This document shows positions 1-6,178 of a DNA stretch of 6,400 nucleotides, piece after piece (the first letter of the stretch is position 1; each line of letters starts with the position of its first letter). Both the position numbers and the translations under genes were made by a program. The notes under the pieces were generated by a model. That model saw nothing but the letters and a program-made list of their open reading frames with translations, was not told where the DNA came from and searched no databases. Source of the DNA: Akkermansia sp. (GTDB taxonomy: Bacteria; Verrucomicrobiota; Verrucomicrobiia; Verrucomicrobiales; Akkermansiaceae); assembly GCA_017628435.1 (NCBI GenBank), contig JAGBZE010000227.1:1-6400 (forward strand), in the 5' to 3' direction.

Positions 1-66
1 CCTGCTACCACCACCCTCAGCTTACTGGCGCTTTCTGCGCTCGCCATGCGCCGCCGCAGGAAGTAA
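1..66 (+). CDS. C-terminal end of a PEP-CTERM exported protein (partial)
   Basis: Frame 1 is open from the window edge to TAA at 64-66 and reads PATTTLSLLALSALAMRRRRK. This is the end of a PEP-CTERM sorting signal: a Pro-Ala stretch, a single hydrophobic helix of about 14 residues and a basic RRRRK tail. The Pro-Glu-Pro motif itself would straddle the left edge; only its final Pro is visible. In families with this tail the protein is exported, held by the helix, and processed by an exosortase-type enzyme, often while going to the surface or biofilm matrix. The function of the main domain cannot be known from here. A rho-independent terminator follows 25 bp after the stop, so the gene is the last of its transcript. 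Confidence 0.85.
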   Translation, partial: PATTTLSLLALSALAMRRRRK

Positions 67-91
67 GAGAATAATAGAAAACAGTTTAACC

Positions 92-133
92 AGCCCCCCG
101 TGCGCCTGAATGGCTGCGCGGGGGCTTTCTCTT
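92..133 (+). terminator. Intrinsic terminator after the PEP-CTERM gene
   Basis: AGCCCCC (92-98) pairs with GGGGGCT (120-126). The stem continues after a one-base bulge through GTGCG (100-104) with TGCGC (115-119), including G-T pairs. The loop is about 10 nt. A pyrimidine-rich tail, TTCTCTTCCC, follows. The tail is not a pure T run, but the GC-rich stem sits directly after a stop codon, where a terminator is expected. Confidence 0.75.
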
Positions 134-146
134 CCCGCGAAAACCT

Positions 147-183
147 CACTTTTTCACTATTCACTATTCATTATTCACTTTTT
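147..183. repeat. Heptanucleotide tandem repeat upstream of lysS
   Basis: Four 7-bp units run head to tail: CACTATT (155-161), CACTATT (162-168), CATTATT (169-175) and CACTTTT (176-182). A related CACTTTTT (147-154) precedes them. The tract is AT-rich and ends 27 bp before the lysS TATAAT box. It could act as an UP-like element or simply be slippage-prone spacer DNA. It contains no ORF. Confidence 0.7.
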
Positions 184-186
184 AGG

Positions 187-215
187 CTGGTAATTCTGCA
201 AAAAGGGCGTATAAT
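187..215 (+). promoter_or_regulatory. Probable lysS promoter (perfect -10, weak -35)
   Basis: A perfect TATAAT lies at 210-215. Seventeen bases upstream the best -35 candidate is CTGGTA (187-192), only 3 of 6 to TTGACA; a 16-bp spacing gives TGGTAA, equally weak. The expected transcription start is about 221-223, only 2-4 nt before the ATG at 225, so the lysS mRNA would be leaderless or nearly so. Confidence 0.55.
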
Positions 216-224
216 GCCCGCGCT

Positions 225-1712
225 ATGTCAGAAAATGAACCTGCAATGACCGCTCCGGGTTCCTCTGAGGAGGAACTGATTGCCGTGCGCCGCGAGAAGG
301 TGGGCAAGATTCGCGACCTTGGGGTGAATCCCTATGGTGGCCGATTCGATGTGACCACGAACGCGGGCGAAATCAAGGCAAATTTCGAGGAGGGTAAACA
401 GGTGAAATTCCTGGGCCGTATCACTGCTCTGCGCGATATGGGTAACACTCAGTTCTTCAGCGTGAGCGATGTGCGCGGCTCTATCCAGTGCATGCTGACC
501 AAGAAGTCCATGGAGCCCGAGGCCTGGGCTCTCTGGAAGCTCCTGGAGCGTGGGGACTGGGTGGGTATCGAAGGCGAGACCTTCATCACCCGCACCGGCG
601 AGCCCTCCGTGCGCGTGGCTTCGTTCAAGGTGCTTTCCAAGGCCCTGCGCCCCATGCCTGATAAGTTCCACGGCCTGGCCGATATGGACATGCGCTACCG
701 CCGCCGCCACCTGGACCTGATGAGCAACCAGGAAAGCGCAGACCGCTTCGTGAAGCGTTCCCTCATTGTGCAGGAAATCCGCCAGTACCTCATCAACCGC
801 GGATTCCTGGAGGTGGAGACCCCGATGCTCCAGGATATTGCCGGTGGTGCCTCTGCCAAGCCCTTTGAATCCTACTACAACGCGCTGAAGAAGGCCGTGA
901 CGCTTCGTATCGCACCGGAGCTTTTCCTGAAGCGCCTGCTGGTGGGTGGTTTCCCCAAGGTGTTCGAGCTGAACCGCAATTTCCGTAACGAGGGTGTGGA
1001 CCGCCGCCACAACCCCGAATTCACTGTGCTGGAAGTGTACGAGGCCGGTGGCGACTACGAGACCATGGCCACCATGATGGAGGAGATGATTTGCACGGTG
1101 GCCGAGAAGGTGTTCGGCACCCTGAAGTTCGACCAGTACGATGACAACGGCAACCTGCGCTGGACGGTGGATCTGACCCGCCCCTGGCGCCGCGCCGATT
1201 ACAATGACCTGGTGAAGGAAGTGGCTGGTGCTGACTGGTTCGACCTCACTCCCGAGCAGCGCCGCTCCCGTGCTGAGAATGAGCTGCATGTGCAGATTGG
1301 CGATGACCTGAACGACACCGACGTGACCCAGCAGGTTTACGAGAAGCTTATCGAAGAGAAGCAGGCTAACCCGCTCTTCGTGTGCCACGTGGCCCGTGAC
1401 CTGGTGCCCCTGGCCAAGGCTAACCCCGAGGATCCCAGCGTGGTGGATGTGTTCGAGCTCGTGATGAACGGCCAGGAGCTCTGCCCCGGTTATTCTGAGC
1501 AGAATGACCCGGTGGAGCAGCTGGAGCGCCTTCAGCACCAGGCTGGTGAGGACACCCAGAAGATTGACTACGATTTCGTGGAAACCCTGGAAAGCGGCAT
1601 GCCCAGCGCCGGTGGTATCGGTATCGGTATCGACCGCCTCTGCATGCTCATGACCGGTGCCAGCTCCATCCGCGATATCATCCTCTTCCCGCAGCTGAAG
1701 AACCGTGGTTAA
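225..1712 (+). CDS. lysS: Lysyl-tRNA synthetase, class II
   Basis: This cytoplasmic enzyme joins lysine to tRNA-Lys using ATP, an essential step of translation. The 495-residue product is about the usual length for bacterial LysRS. An N-terminal OB-fold for anticodon binding covers roughly residues 55-155 (FLGRITALRDMG near its start). The class II catalytic core follows: motif 1 around RQYLINRGFLEVETPML (about 183-199), the lysine-pocket region GGASAKPFESYYNALKK, motif 2 with NRNFRNEG (250-257; R254 is the ATP-binding Arg), and motif 3 with GIGIDR (D470, R471). The C-terminus SIRDIILFPQLKNRG matches the family. The ATG at 225 gives an N-terminus acidic for about 16 residues; ATG 246 (MTAPGSSEEE) is a possible alternative. 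Neither start has a Shine-Dalgarno sequence. The gene stands alone between two terminators. Its strong codon bias fits high expression. Confidence 0.97.
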   Translation: MSENEPAMTAPGSSEEELIAVRREKVGKIRDLGVNPYGGRFDVTTNAGEIKANFEEGKQVKFLGRITALRDMGNTQFFSVSDVRGSIQCMLTKKSMEPEAWALWKLLERGDWVGIEGETFITRTGEPSVRVASFKVLSKALRPMPDKFHGLADMDMRYRRRHLDLMSNQESADRFVKRSLIVQEIRQYLINRGFLEVETPMLQDIAGGASAKPFESYYNALKKAVTLRIAPELFLKRLLVGGFPKVFELNRNFRNEGVDRRHNPEFTVLEVYEAGGDYETMATMMEEMICTVAEKVFGTLKFDQYDDNGNLRWTVDLTRPWRRADYNDLVKEVAGADWFDLTPEQRRSRAENELHVQIGDDLNDTDVTQQVYEKLIEEKQANPLFVCHVARDLVPLAKANPEDPSVVDVFELVMNGQELCPGYSEQNDPVEQLERLQHQAGEDTQKIDYDFVETLESGMPSAGGIGIGIDRLCMLMTGASSIRDIILFPQLKNRG

Positions 1713-1745
1713 TCCCCGCGCCGGAAGCTGAACAGAGTTTATGCG

Positions 1746-1771
1746 GAACCCGCCTCATATGAGGCGGGTTC
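1746..1771. terminator. 26-bp perfect palindrome, terminator of lysS and possibly of the convergent SDR gene
   Basis: Bases 1746-1758 (GAACCCGCCTCAT) are exactly complementary to 1759-1771, with no spacer. The RNA would form a hairpin of about 11 bp with a tetraloop. In the plus direction it is followed by TTATTGT, a fair T-rich tail. In the minus direction the tail (CGCATAAACTC) is poor. It lies 33 bp after the lysS stop and 32 bp beyond the SDR stop, between convergent genes. Confidence 0.8.
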
Positions 1772-1803
1772 TTATTGTCCACATCTGTCGGGATTACCGG
1801 AGC

Positions 1804-2724
1804 TCACCGCCGGCGGGCAAGCTCACTGGCGTAACGCCGGCCCAGCTCCGCGGCGTGCTGCTGCATCCAGTCGCTCAGGCGGCGGGTGCCGACTGTGGGG
1901 CCGGGCACGGCCAGGCGATTCTGGCTCAGGCCGACAATTTCCTCACGAGTCAGCATCACATCCCCCACCAGGCGGCCCAGCAGACGCGCTGTCTGGTACC
2001 CCAGCTCAGCCGGCACGGGCAGCACCGGCCGCCAGATTCCCATGGCTCGGGCCAGCTGTTTCCACATATCCCGGAAGCTATATGTTTCCGCCCCTACTGC
2101 GTTGATGATGCGATGAGGAGCCTCCGATTCCGCCTCATCCATAGCCAGTTCGGCAAAATCCTGCACATGAATCGGCTGCAGGCAGTAATTCCCCAGCCCG
2201 AAGGTTGCCACGGCAGGCAGATGCCGCAGGCTCCAGGCCATATTGTTGAGCAGGATGCTTTCATCTGCGGAATCGCCGAACAGAATCGCCGGACGCAGGA
2301 TGCTGTGTGGCAGCCCGCTGCCCTGCAAATCGGCCTCCAACTCTGCCTTGCCGCGGAAATACGCAAGCTCGCTCGCGGCATCCGGCTGGGTAATACTCGT
2401 ATGCACCACGCGACTCACCCCGCTCTGCCGAGCTGCAGCTAAAAGCTTTTTCGTGTTCGCAACGGCCATTACATGGCTGAAGGGCGCATGCCCTGCCCCC
2501 TTGTAACTGAAGCGCACCCAGTAGGTATTCATCAGCACATCCACCCCGGCCAGCACATCTTCCTCCGTGCTCCAGGGCATGGGACGCAATTCGTACCCCT
2601 CCGGGTTCGGCAGATGACCAGCAGAATCCGTAAGCCCCACCACGCGCCACCCGCGCCGCGCAGCCTCTGCCGCCACATATCGCCCACTGTAGCCCAATAC
2701 TCCAGTTATAGCTATTGTTTTCAT
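1804..2724 (-). CDS. NAD(P)-binding SDR-type protein (NmrA/NDUFA9-like atypical short-chain dehydrogenase)
   Basis: The 306-residue product starts with a Rossmann nucleotide-binding motif, ITGVLGYSGRYVA, with G8-x2-G11-x2-G14. Later family signatures are HTSIT (108-112), a YxxxK pair (Y122, K126 in YFRGK), LRPAILFG (143-150) and QPIHVQDFAE (183-192). The last two are typical of extended and atypical SDRs that bind NAD(P), such as sugar-nucleotide epimerase relatives and the NDUFA9 group. The substrate cannot be told from sequence; it may be a reductase, an epimerase or a redox-sensing protein. The Y and K keep the catalytic spacing, so activity is plausible. The gene lies 35 bp downstream of a GbsR-like regulator on the same strand. 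A copy of the regulator's presumed operator sits just before the ATG, so it is likely controlled by that regulator. No Shine-Dalgarno sequence precedes the start. Confidence 0.85.
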   Translation of the reverse strand: MKTIAITGVLGYSGRYVAAEAARRGWRVVGLTDSAGHLPNPEGYELRPMPWSTEEDVLAGVDVLMNTYWVRFSYKGAGHAPFSHVMAVANTKKLLAAARQSGVSRVVHTSITQPDAASELAYFRGKAELEADLQGSGLPHSILRPAILFGDSADESILLNNMAWSLRHLPAVATFGLGNYCLQPIHVQDFAELAMDEAESEAPHRIINAVGAETYSFRDMWKQLARAMGIWRPVLPVPAELGYQTARLLGRLVGDVMLTREEIVGLSQNRLAVPGPTVGTRRLSDWMQQHAAELGRRYASELARRR

Positions 2725-2725
2725 A

Positions 2726-2743
2726 TTTCTGTAATTTGAGAAA
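2726..2743. promoter_or_regulatory. Second presumed operator of the GbsR-like regulator
   Basis: TTTCTGTAATTTGAGAAA matches the perfect palindrome at 3290-3307 in 16 of 18 positions and is itself a near-palindrome (half-sites match in 7 of 9). It lies between the regulator's stop codon (2760) and the SDR ATG (2724), ending one base before the ATG. A clear -35/-10 pair for a separate SDR promoter was not found here, so it may act on a weak local promoter or as a roadblock to readthrough. Confidence 0.6.
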
Positions 2744-2759
2744 TCTTGTTTTAAAATTT

Positions 2760-3281
2760 TTAGATTTTGGCGATAAGTGCAAGAACCTTGCTGCCCATGA
2801 GTGCAGCGCGTCGGAACACGGAGGTATTGTAGCGCTGGGCCGCAGTGGCCACATTCTCAGCAGTCTGCAGCAGTTCCTGCATAGCCTCCATGCGAGCGGC
2901 GGTGTGCTCATCCCCCGCCTCCCGGGCTGCATCCAGACATTCCTCCACAGCCTGCACCGCCCCGGCTGTCTCGCGGCGGCGGCGTTCCTCCAGAATACGG
3001 CGGGCCATTTCCCACACATCGGACTCTGCCCGGTAGAAACTGCGGCGGTCACCAGCCCGCGACTCGCGATAGATAAGGTTGTAACCCTCAAGTTCCTTCA
3101 GGCTGGTGCTCACATTTGACCGCGCCAGCTGCAACAGCTCGCACATCTCCTCCGCCGTCAGCGGTGACTGCGCCACATACAGCAGCCCATGCAGCATAGC
3201 CGTGGAGCGTGGAATCCCCCAGCGGGTGCCCATATCGCCCCACCGGCGGATGAATTTCATCTGCGTCTCGCTCAGCTGCAT
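2760..3281 (-). CDS. GbsR/MarR-family transcriptional regulator
   Basis: This 173-residue DNA-binding protein fits the GbsR family (COG1510 type) within the MarR-like winged-helix superfamily. The N-terminus FIRRWGDMGTRWGIPRS (10-26) is the characteristic family opening. The winged helix covers about 25-85: PLTAEEMCELLQLARSNVST holds the helix-turn-helix, with recognition helix around ARSNVSTSLKELEG (53-66) and a wing at GDRRSFY (78-84). VWEMARRILEERRRRE (89-104) begins the long C-terminal helices, which in this family mediate dimerisation. Relatives include Bacillus GbsR, which responds to choline, but no choline or betaine gene is nearby, so the ligand is unknown. It precedes the SDR gene on the same strand and diverges from the gene at 3400. 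A perfect 18-bp palindrome in its own promoter indicates autorepression. The start lies about where transcription should begin, without a Shine-Dalgarno sequence. Confidence 0.88.
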   Translation of the reverse strand: MQLSETQMKFIRRWGDMGTRWGIPRSTAMLHGLLYVAQSPLTAEEMCELLQLARSNVSTSLKELEGYNLIYRESRAGDRRSFYRAESDVWEMARRILEERRRRETAGAVQAVEECLDAAREAGDEHTAARMEAMQELLQTAENVATAAQRYNTSVFRRAALMGSKVLALIAKI

Positions 3282-3287
3282 GCGTGT

Positions 3288-3315
3288 ATTTTCTGAAATT
3301 TCAGAAATTTGTCAA
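3288..3315 (-). promoter_or_regulatory. Promoter of the GbsR-like regulator gene
   Basis: On the minus strand a perfect TTGACA (3315-3310) is followed after 16 bp by GAAAAT (3293-3288), 4 of 6 to TATAAT. The predicted start of transcription is near 3281, the A of the ATG itself, so the message would be leaderless. The spacer is almost filled by the palindromic operator. Confidence 0.65.
3290..3307. promoter_or_regulatory. Perfect 18-bp palindromic operator in the regulator's promoter
   Basis: TTTCTGAAATTTCAGAAA is its own reverse complement. It lies between the -35 and -10 elements of the regulator promoter and overlaps the -10. Bound protein there would block RNA polymerase. The size fits a winged-helix dimer. 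A 16/18 copy lies before the SDR gene. Assignment to this regulator is inference from position. Confidence 0.7.
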
Positions 3316-3346
3316 GCAATTTCTTCCTTTGTGACGAAATCGCAAC

Positions 3347-3374
3347 TTGTCTGCACGGAACACCGCGTTATAAT
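3347..3374 (+). promoter_or_regulatory. Promoter of the two-gene operon starting at 3400
   Basis: TTGTCT (3347-3352, 4 of 6) and a perfect TATAAT (3369-3374) are 16 bp apart. Transcription should start near 3381. This argues against the in-frame ATG at 3373, which overlaps the -10 box, and favours the ATG at 3400 as the start of the gene. Confidence 0.6.
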
Positions 3375-3399
3375 GAAACGCAATCCGCCATATTCCCTA

Positions 3400-4107
3400 A
3401 TGTACTTCGAATCATCCATCTATTTCTACTGCGACTCCCTGCGGGAGGACTCCCAGCTGCGCCGGGTGGAGTGGCTGGAGGAGCGGGAGCGCGGCGGCTT
3501 CATCTCTCCCTCGTACAAATGCAGCCTTGGAGAGAATGATGACATCCCCTTTGCGGAATGGCAGCGTTTTCTGGAGAAAAATCGCAGACTGCTGCTGAGG
3601 GACTGCAGCTCCGCGCGCATAGACGTGGGCATCATGGCCGATTTCCAGGTGGCAGATTTCACCCTCAGCGTGCCGCCTGCACTGCTGCAGCAATTTGCCC
3701 GGGCGTGCGTGTGGCTGAGTATCTCACTCATGGCCAACGGCAATGACCAGTCCCGCTACGCTGGGGAATCCTACTACCTGCTCGCCTCCAGCACAACGGG
3801 AAAACCGCAGAACGGGCTGCCGGGCAGCATCCGCCGCCACCTGAACACGCAGGGGCTTCATCCCCATCTATGGACAAAGCACCAGGCTCTCCTATACACG
3901 AAGGATGAACTGCTTGCTGCCATCCCGGCCACGGCAGATAGTGTGATCCGGCTCAGCAATTATATAGGAGATTACGGTTTTGCATCACTCGATGTACCAC
4001 CGGCATTGATGCGCGACCTTGCCGACCGGGGATGCACGCTCCAGCTGCACTTCAACACCCCACAGCGGCGCGGCAGAAAATGCGTGCACGCCCTCTCCCC
4101 CACCTGA
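3400..4107 (+). CDS. Hypothetical protein made of two similar halves (DUF4279-like at best)
   Basis: I do not recognise this 235-residue protein with confidence. It appears to be two copies of a module of about 100 residues. The first (about 5-110) opens with SSIYFYCDSL and ends FTLSVPPALLQQFARACVWLSIS. The second (about 123-218) opens with ESYYLLASST and ends ASLDVPPALMRDLADRGCTLQLHF. The shared ending, strand then VPPAL then helix then strand, lies at 91 and 199, a period of 108. This beta-helix-beta ending recalls DUF4279-type proteins, some of which resemble immunity proteins; that link is tentative. No signal peptide or membrane segment is seen, so it is probably cytoplasmic. In-frame upstream codons exist (ATG 3373 and beyond), but the TATAAT box at 3369-3374 makes 3400 the better start. 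The GNAT gene follows after 9 bp, suggesting co-transcription. Confidence 0.7.
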   Translation: MYFESSIYFYCDSLREDSQLRRVEWLEERERGGFISPSYKCSLGENDDIPFAEWQRFLEKNRRLLLRDCSSARIDVGIMADFQVADFTLSVPPALLQQFARACVWLSISLMANGNDQSRYAGESYYLLASSTTGKPQNGLPGSIRRHLNTQGLHPHLWTKHQALLYTKDELLAAIPATADSVIRLSNYIGDYGFASLDVPPALMRDLADRGCTLQLHFNTPQRRGRKCVHALSPT

Positions 4108-4116
4108 TTTCCCGCC

Positions 4117-4680
4117 ATGTCCGCCACCATCATTCCCCGGCTTAACCTGCAGCATTTCCGAGAGATGGAAGCGCTGGAACTGCAGTTCTACGCTGCCGAT
4201 TTCATCACCCCGGCAGAGGAATCCTGGAGCTGGTATGACCTGCACCCGCACAGCACGGTGGCAGCAGAGGTGGACGGAAAGCTGGCCGGATTCGTGAATC
4301 TCTTCCCCGTGCAGCCAGCCATTTATGAAGCCCTGCGGGCAGGAAAATTCAACGACCATTTCATGGAGCTGGAACATGTGGCACCCATCACCCAGCAGCC
4401 GCTGCACATGTTCCTGAGCTGCATCCTGGTGGATTGCCGCTTCCGCAGGATGGGCCTTACCCGGCAGCTGCTGCAGGCCGCCATAGAGCCCTATGCCACC
4501 CTGCCCTGCGTGGGGGTGGTCACGGATAACGTGACGGCAGACGGCTGCGCCTTCTCCGAGCGCTACGGGTTCACCCGACTCCGCCCCTCCGACCACAATT
4601 CGTGGATTTATGAGCAGAGCTGGGAAAGCTTTGTAAAGAACTGCGGGCGGCAGTCCACCACACCGCCGCCCGCAAATTAA
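4117..4680 (+). CDS. GNAT-family N-acetyltransferase
   Basis: GNAT enzymes move an acetyl group from acetyl-CoA to an amine on a small molecule, peptide or protein. This 187-residue protein has the expected order: strands around VAAEVDGKLAGFVNLFPV (48-65), the acetyl-CoA pyrophosphate loop in LSCILVDCRFRRMGLTRQLL (100-119), and a C-terminal FSERYGFTRL (146-155), the common 'YGF' end of the fold. The loop reads R110-R-M-G113-L-T115, so the usual last Gly/Ala of Q/RxxGxG/A is Thr. The substrate is not predictable. The start follows the preceding stop by 9 bp with no Shine-Dalgarno sequence; translational coupling is likely. The last 13 codons are GC-rich and hold a 10-bp inverted repeat that probably serves as a terminator, which may explain the odd GRQSTTPPPAN tail. 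Confidence 0.82.
   Translation: MSATIIPRLNLQHFREMEALELQFYAADFITPAEESWSWYDLHPHSTVAAEVDGKLAGFVNLFPVQPAIYEALRAGKFNDHFMELEHVAPITQQPLHMFLSCILVDCRFRRMGLTRQLLQAAIEPYATLPCVGVVTDNVTADGCAFSERYGFTRLRPSDHNSWIYEQSWESFVKNCGRQSTTPPPAN
4642..4674. terminator. Terminator hairpin inside the 3' end of the GNAT gene
   Basis: TGCGGGCGGC (4642-4651) and GCCGCCCGCA (4665-4674) are perfectly complementary around a 13-nt loop. On the minus strand the hairpin is followed by GTTCTTTAC, a fair tail, and lies 16 bp beyond the permease stop, so it probably ends that transcript. On the plus strand the tail AATTAATCC is weaker, but it may also end the GNAT message. Confidence 0.65.
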
Positions 4681-4697
4681 TCCTTAATCCTTAATCC
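4677..4697. repeat. Three tandem copies of TTAATCC across two stop codons
   Basis: TTAATCC occurs at 4677-4683, 4684-4690 and 4691-4697 without gaps. The first copy contains the GNAT TAA (4678-4680). The third begins with TTA, the complement of the permease TAA (4691-4693). The copies form the whole 10-bp gap between the convergent genes and run into both. Confidence 0.9.
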
Positions 4698-6178
4698 TTC
4701 TTACTTTCCCACGAGAAGGGTTCGAACTCGGCCACGGCCTTCGGATCCGCCCAGGAGGGCTTACGCATGGCATAAATCAGCAACGGAATGCCGGCAAAAA
4801 TGATGGTTCCCACAATGAGGATGCCCACATACACCGCCGGGCTGCCCACGGGAATCTGCCCCGGAGGAATGAAGCTGAAGAGGAAGGCCACCAGGCTGCC
4901 CAGCAGGCCCAGACCGCCGATAATCCACATGCCGAAGGTCTTGCCGCAGGGAATGCGGAAGGAGCGCGGCACATCGGGCTCACGATAACGCAGGTAGATG
5001 GCTGCCGCGAACATGAGCATATACATGATGAGATAGAGCAGGATGGTGAGCTGTGAGATAATCTGGTACGCGGTCTGCACACTGGGCAGCACCACGAAAA
5101 GCACGGAGAGCAGCGTGACAATGCAGCCCTGCACCACCAGAATACCCACCTGCACGCCGGCACGGTTGGTGCGCTGCATGAAGCGCGGCAGATACCCGGC
5201 ACAGCCAACCTGCAGCAAGCCCTTGGACGGGCCACCCACCCAGGCCACCACCTGAGCCAGCACACCGAATGCCAGGCAGAGCGCCATAATCGGCCCCAGC
5301 CAGGAGACTTCGAAATATGCAAAGAGGTCATTGAAGGCGATGAGAAGACTCTGTGTCAGCGTAATCTGGTTATGCGGAATGATGAAGCCGATGGCCAGGG
5401 TACCGAACACAAAGATGCAGACGGTCAGGATGGAGGCAATGGCAATGGCCAGCGGATAGTCACGGCTGGGATTCTCGCATTCCTTCACATGCACAGCACT
5501 CATCTCCATACCGGCGTAGAAGAGAAAGATACTGGCCGCCAGCACGATATTGTTGAAATTGGAGAGGTCCGGCATGAAATCGCGGGCACTCATGCTGATA
5601 TCGATGGGATTTCCCTTGCCCCAGTACACCAGTCCCATGAGCACCAGCAGCGCAGCGGGAATCACCGTGCCCAGCAGGGCGCCCCACTTGGTGATGCCGC
5701 CGCTGGTCTGCATGCCGCGCATATTCAGCAGCGTGGCCACCCAGTACACCACCAGAACCACAATGAGCACATAGATATTATTGGACGCCAGCGCCTGGTC
5801 CCAGCTCTGATCCGGCCCCATGAATGCCAGCGAAACCGCAGCAAAGGTAAGCACCGTGGGAAACCAGATGGTGGTCTGAATCCACTGCAGCCAGATGGCC
5901 AGGAAGCCCCAGCGCGCGCCGAAAGCCTCGCCCACCCAGCGGAACACACCGCCCTTCTGCGGCCAGCCGGTTGTGAGCTCTGCCGCCACCAGCGAAACCG
6001 GAATCAGGAAGAACACAGCCGCGAATATATAATAGAACGCAGAGCTCAGCCCATAGGTTGTTTCTGCCGGCAGGCCGCGCAGACTCACAATGGCGGAGAC
6101 GTTAATCATGGCCAGCGTGAATACCCCCAGCTTGGCAATCTGGCCCTTCTTGCCCGGGTTACTTGGATCAGTTTTCAT
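4691..6178 (-). CDS. gadC: APC-family amino acid antiporter, GadC-like (glutamate/GABA type)
   Basis: This inner-membrane transporter belongs to the amino acid-polyamine-organocation superfamily. The best resemblance is to GadC, which swaps outside glutamate for inside GABA and so supports acid resistance together with glutamate decarboxylase. Twelve membrane helices can be traced, roughly 18-33, 43-67, 90-118, 135-152, 163-186, 209-226, 241-267, 292-312, 342-364, 369-396, 416-438 and 448-471. Shared landmarks with E. coli GadC include FLIPVSLVAAEL, GGVFRWVGEAFGARWGF, YAGMEMSAVHVKECENPSRD, VGGPSKG (314-320), FRIPCGK and SFIPPGQI. At 495 residues it is slightly shorter than the E. coli protein. 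The end after the last helix is about 25 residues, acidic and lacking the longer His-containing C-plug that closes E. coli GadC at neutral pH. No decarboxylase or glutaminase gene is in the window; one could lie just upstream, beyond the right edge. Exact substrates are inference. Confidence 0.85.
   Translation of the reverse strand: MKTDPSNPGKKGQIAKLGVFTLAMINVSAIVSLRGLPAETTYGLSSAFYYIFAAVFFLIPVSLVAAELTTGWPQKGGVFRWVGEAFGARWGFLAIWLQWIQTTIWFPTVLTFAAVSLAFMGPDQSWDQALASNNIYVLIVVLVVYWVATLLNMRGMQTSGGITKWGALLGTVIPAALLVLMGLVYWGKGNPIDISMSARDFMPDLSNFNNIVLAASIFLFYAGMEMSAVHVKECENPSRDYPLAIAIASILTVCIFVFGTLAIGFIIPHNQITLTQSLLIAFNDLFAYFEVSWLGPIMALCLAFGVLAQVVAWVGGPSKGLLQVGCAGYLPRFMQRTNRAGVQVGILVVQGCIVTLLSVLFVVLPSVQTAYQIISQLTILLYLIMYMLMFAAAIYLRYREPDVPRSFRIPCGKTFGMWIIGGLGLLGSLVAFLFSFIPPGQIPVGSPAVYVGILIVGTIIFAGIPLLIYAMRKPSWADPKAVAEFEPFSWESKKD

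Noticed and set aside
228..1538. 436-codon open frame on the minus strand opposite lysS
   Set aside because: It is an antisense shadow of the strongly codon-biased lysS gene. The product is rich in His, Leu, Val and Gly and has no recognisable domain; lysS motifs 1-3 explain the region.
1741..2442. 233-codon plus-strand open frame beginning in the palindrome
   Set aside because: It lies opposite the SDR gene, starts within the terminator region and has no family motif. The SDR frame carries clear Rossmann and YxxxK signatures.
3249..3261. GATGAATTTCATC, a near-palindrome in the regulator's coding sequence, as a third operator
   Set aside because: It shares only a TGAA-TTTCA core with the operator, is one base shorter in the centre and lacks the TTTC/GAAA arms. 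It is likely chance.
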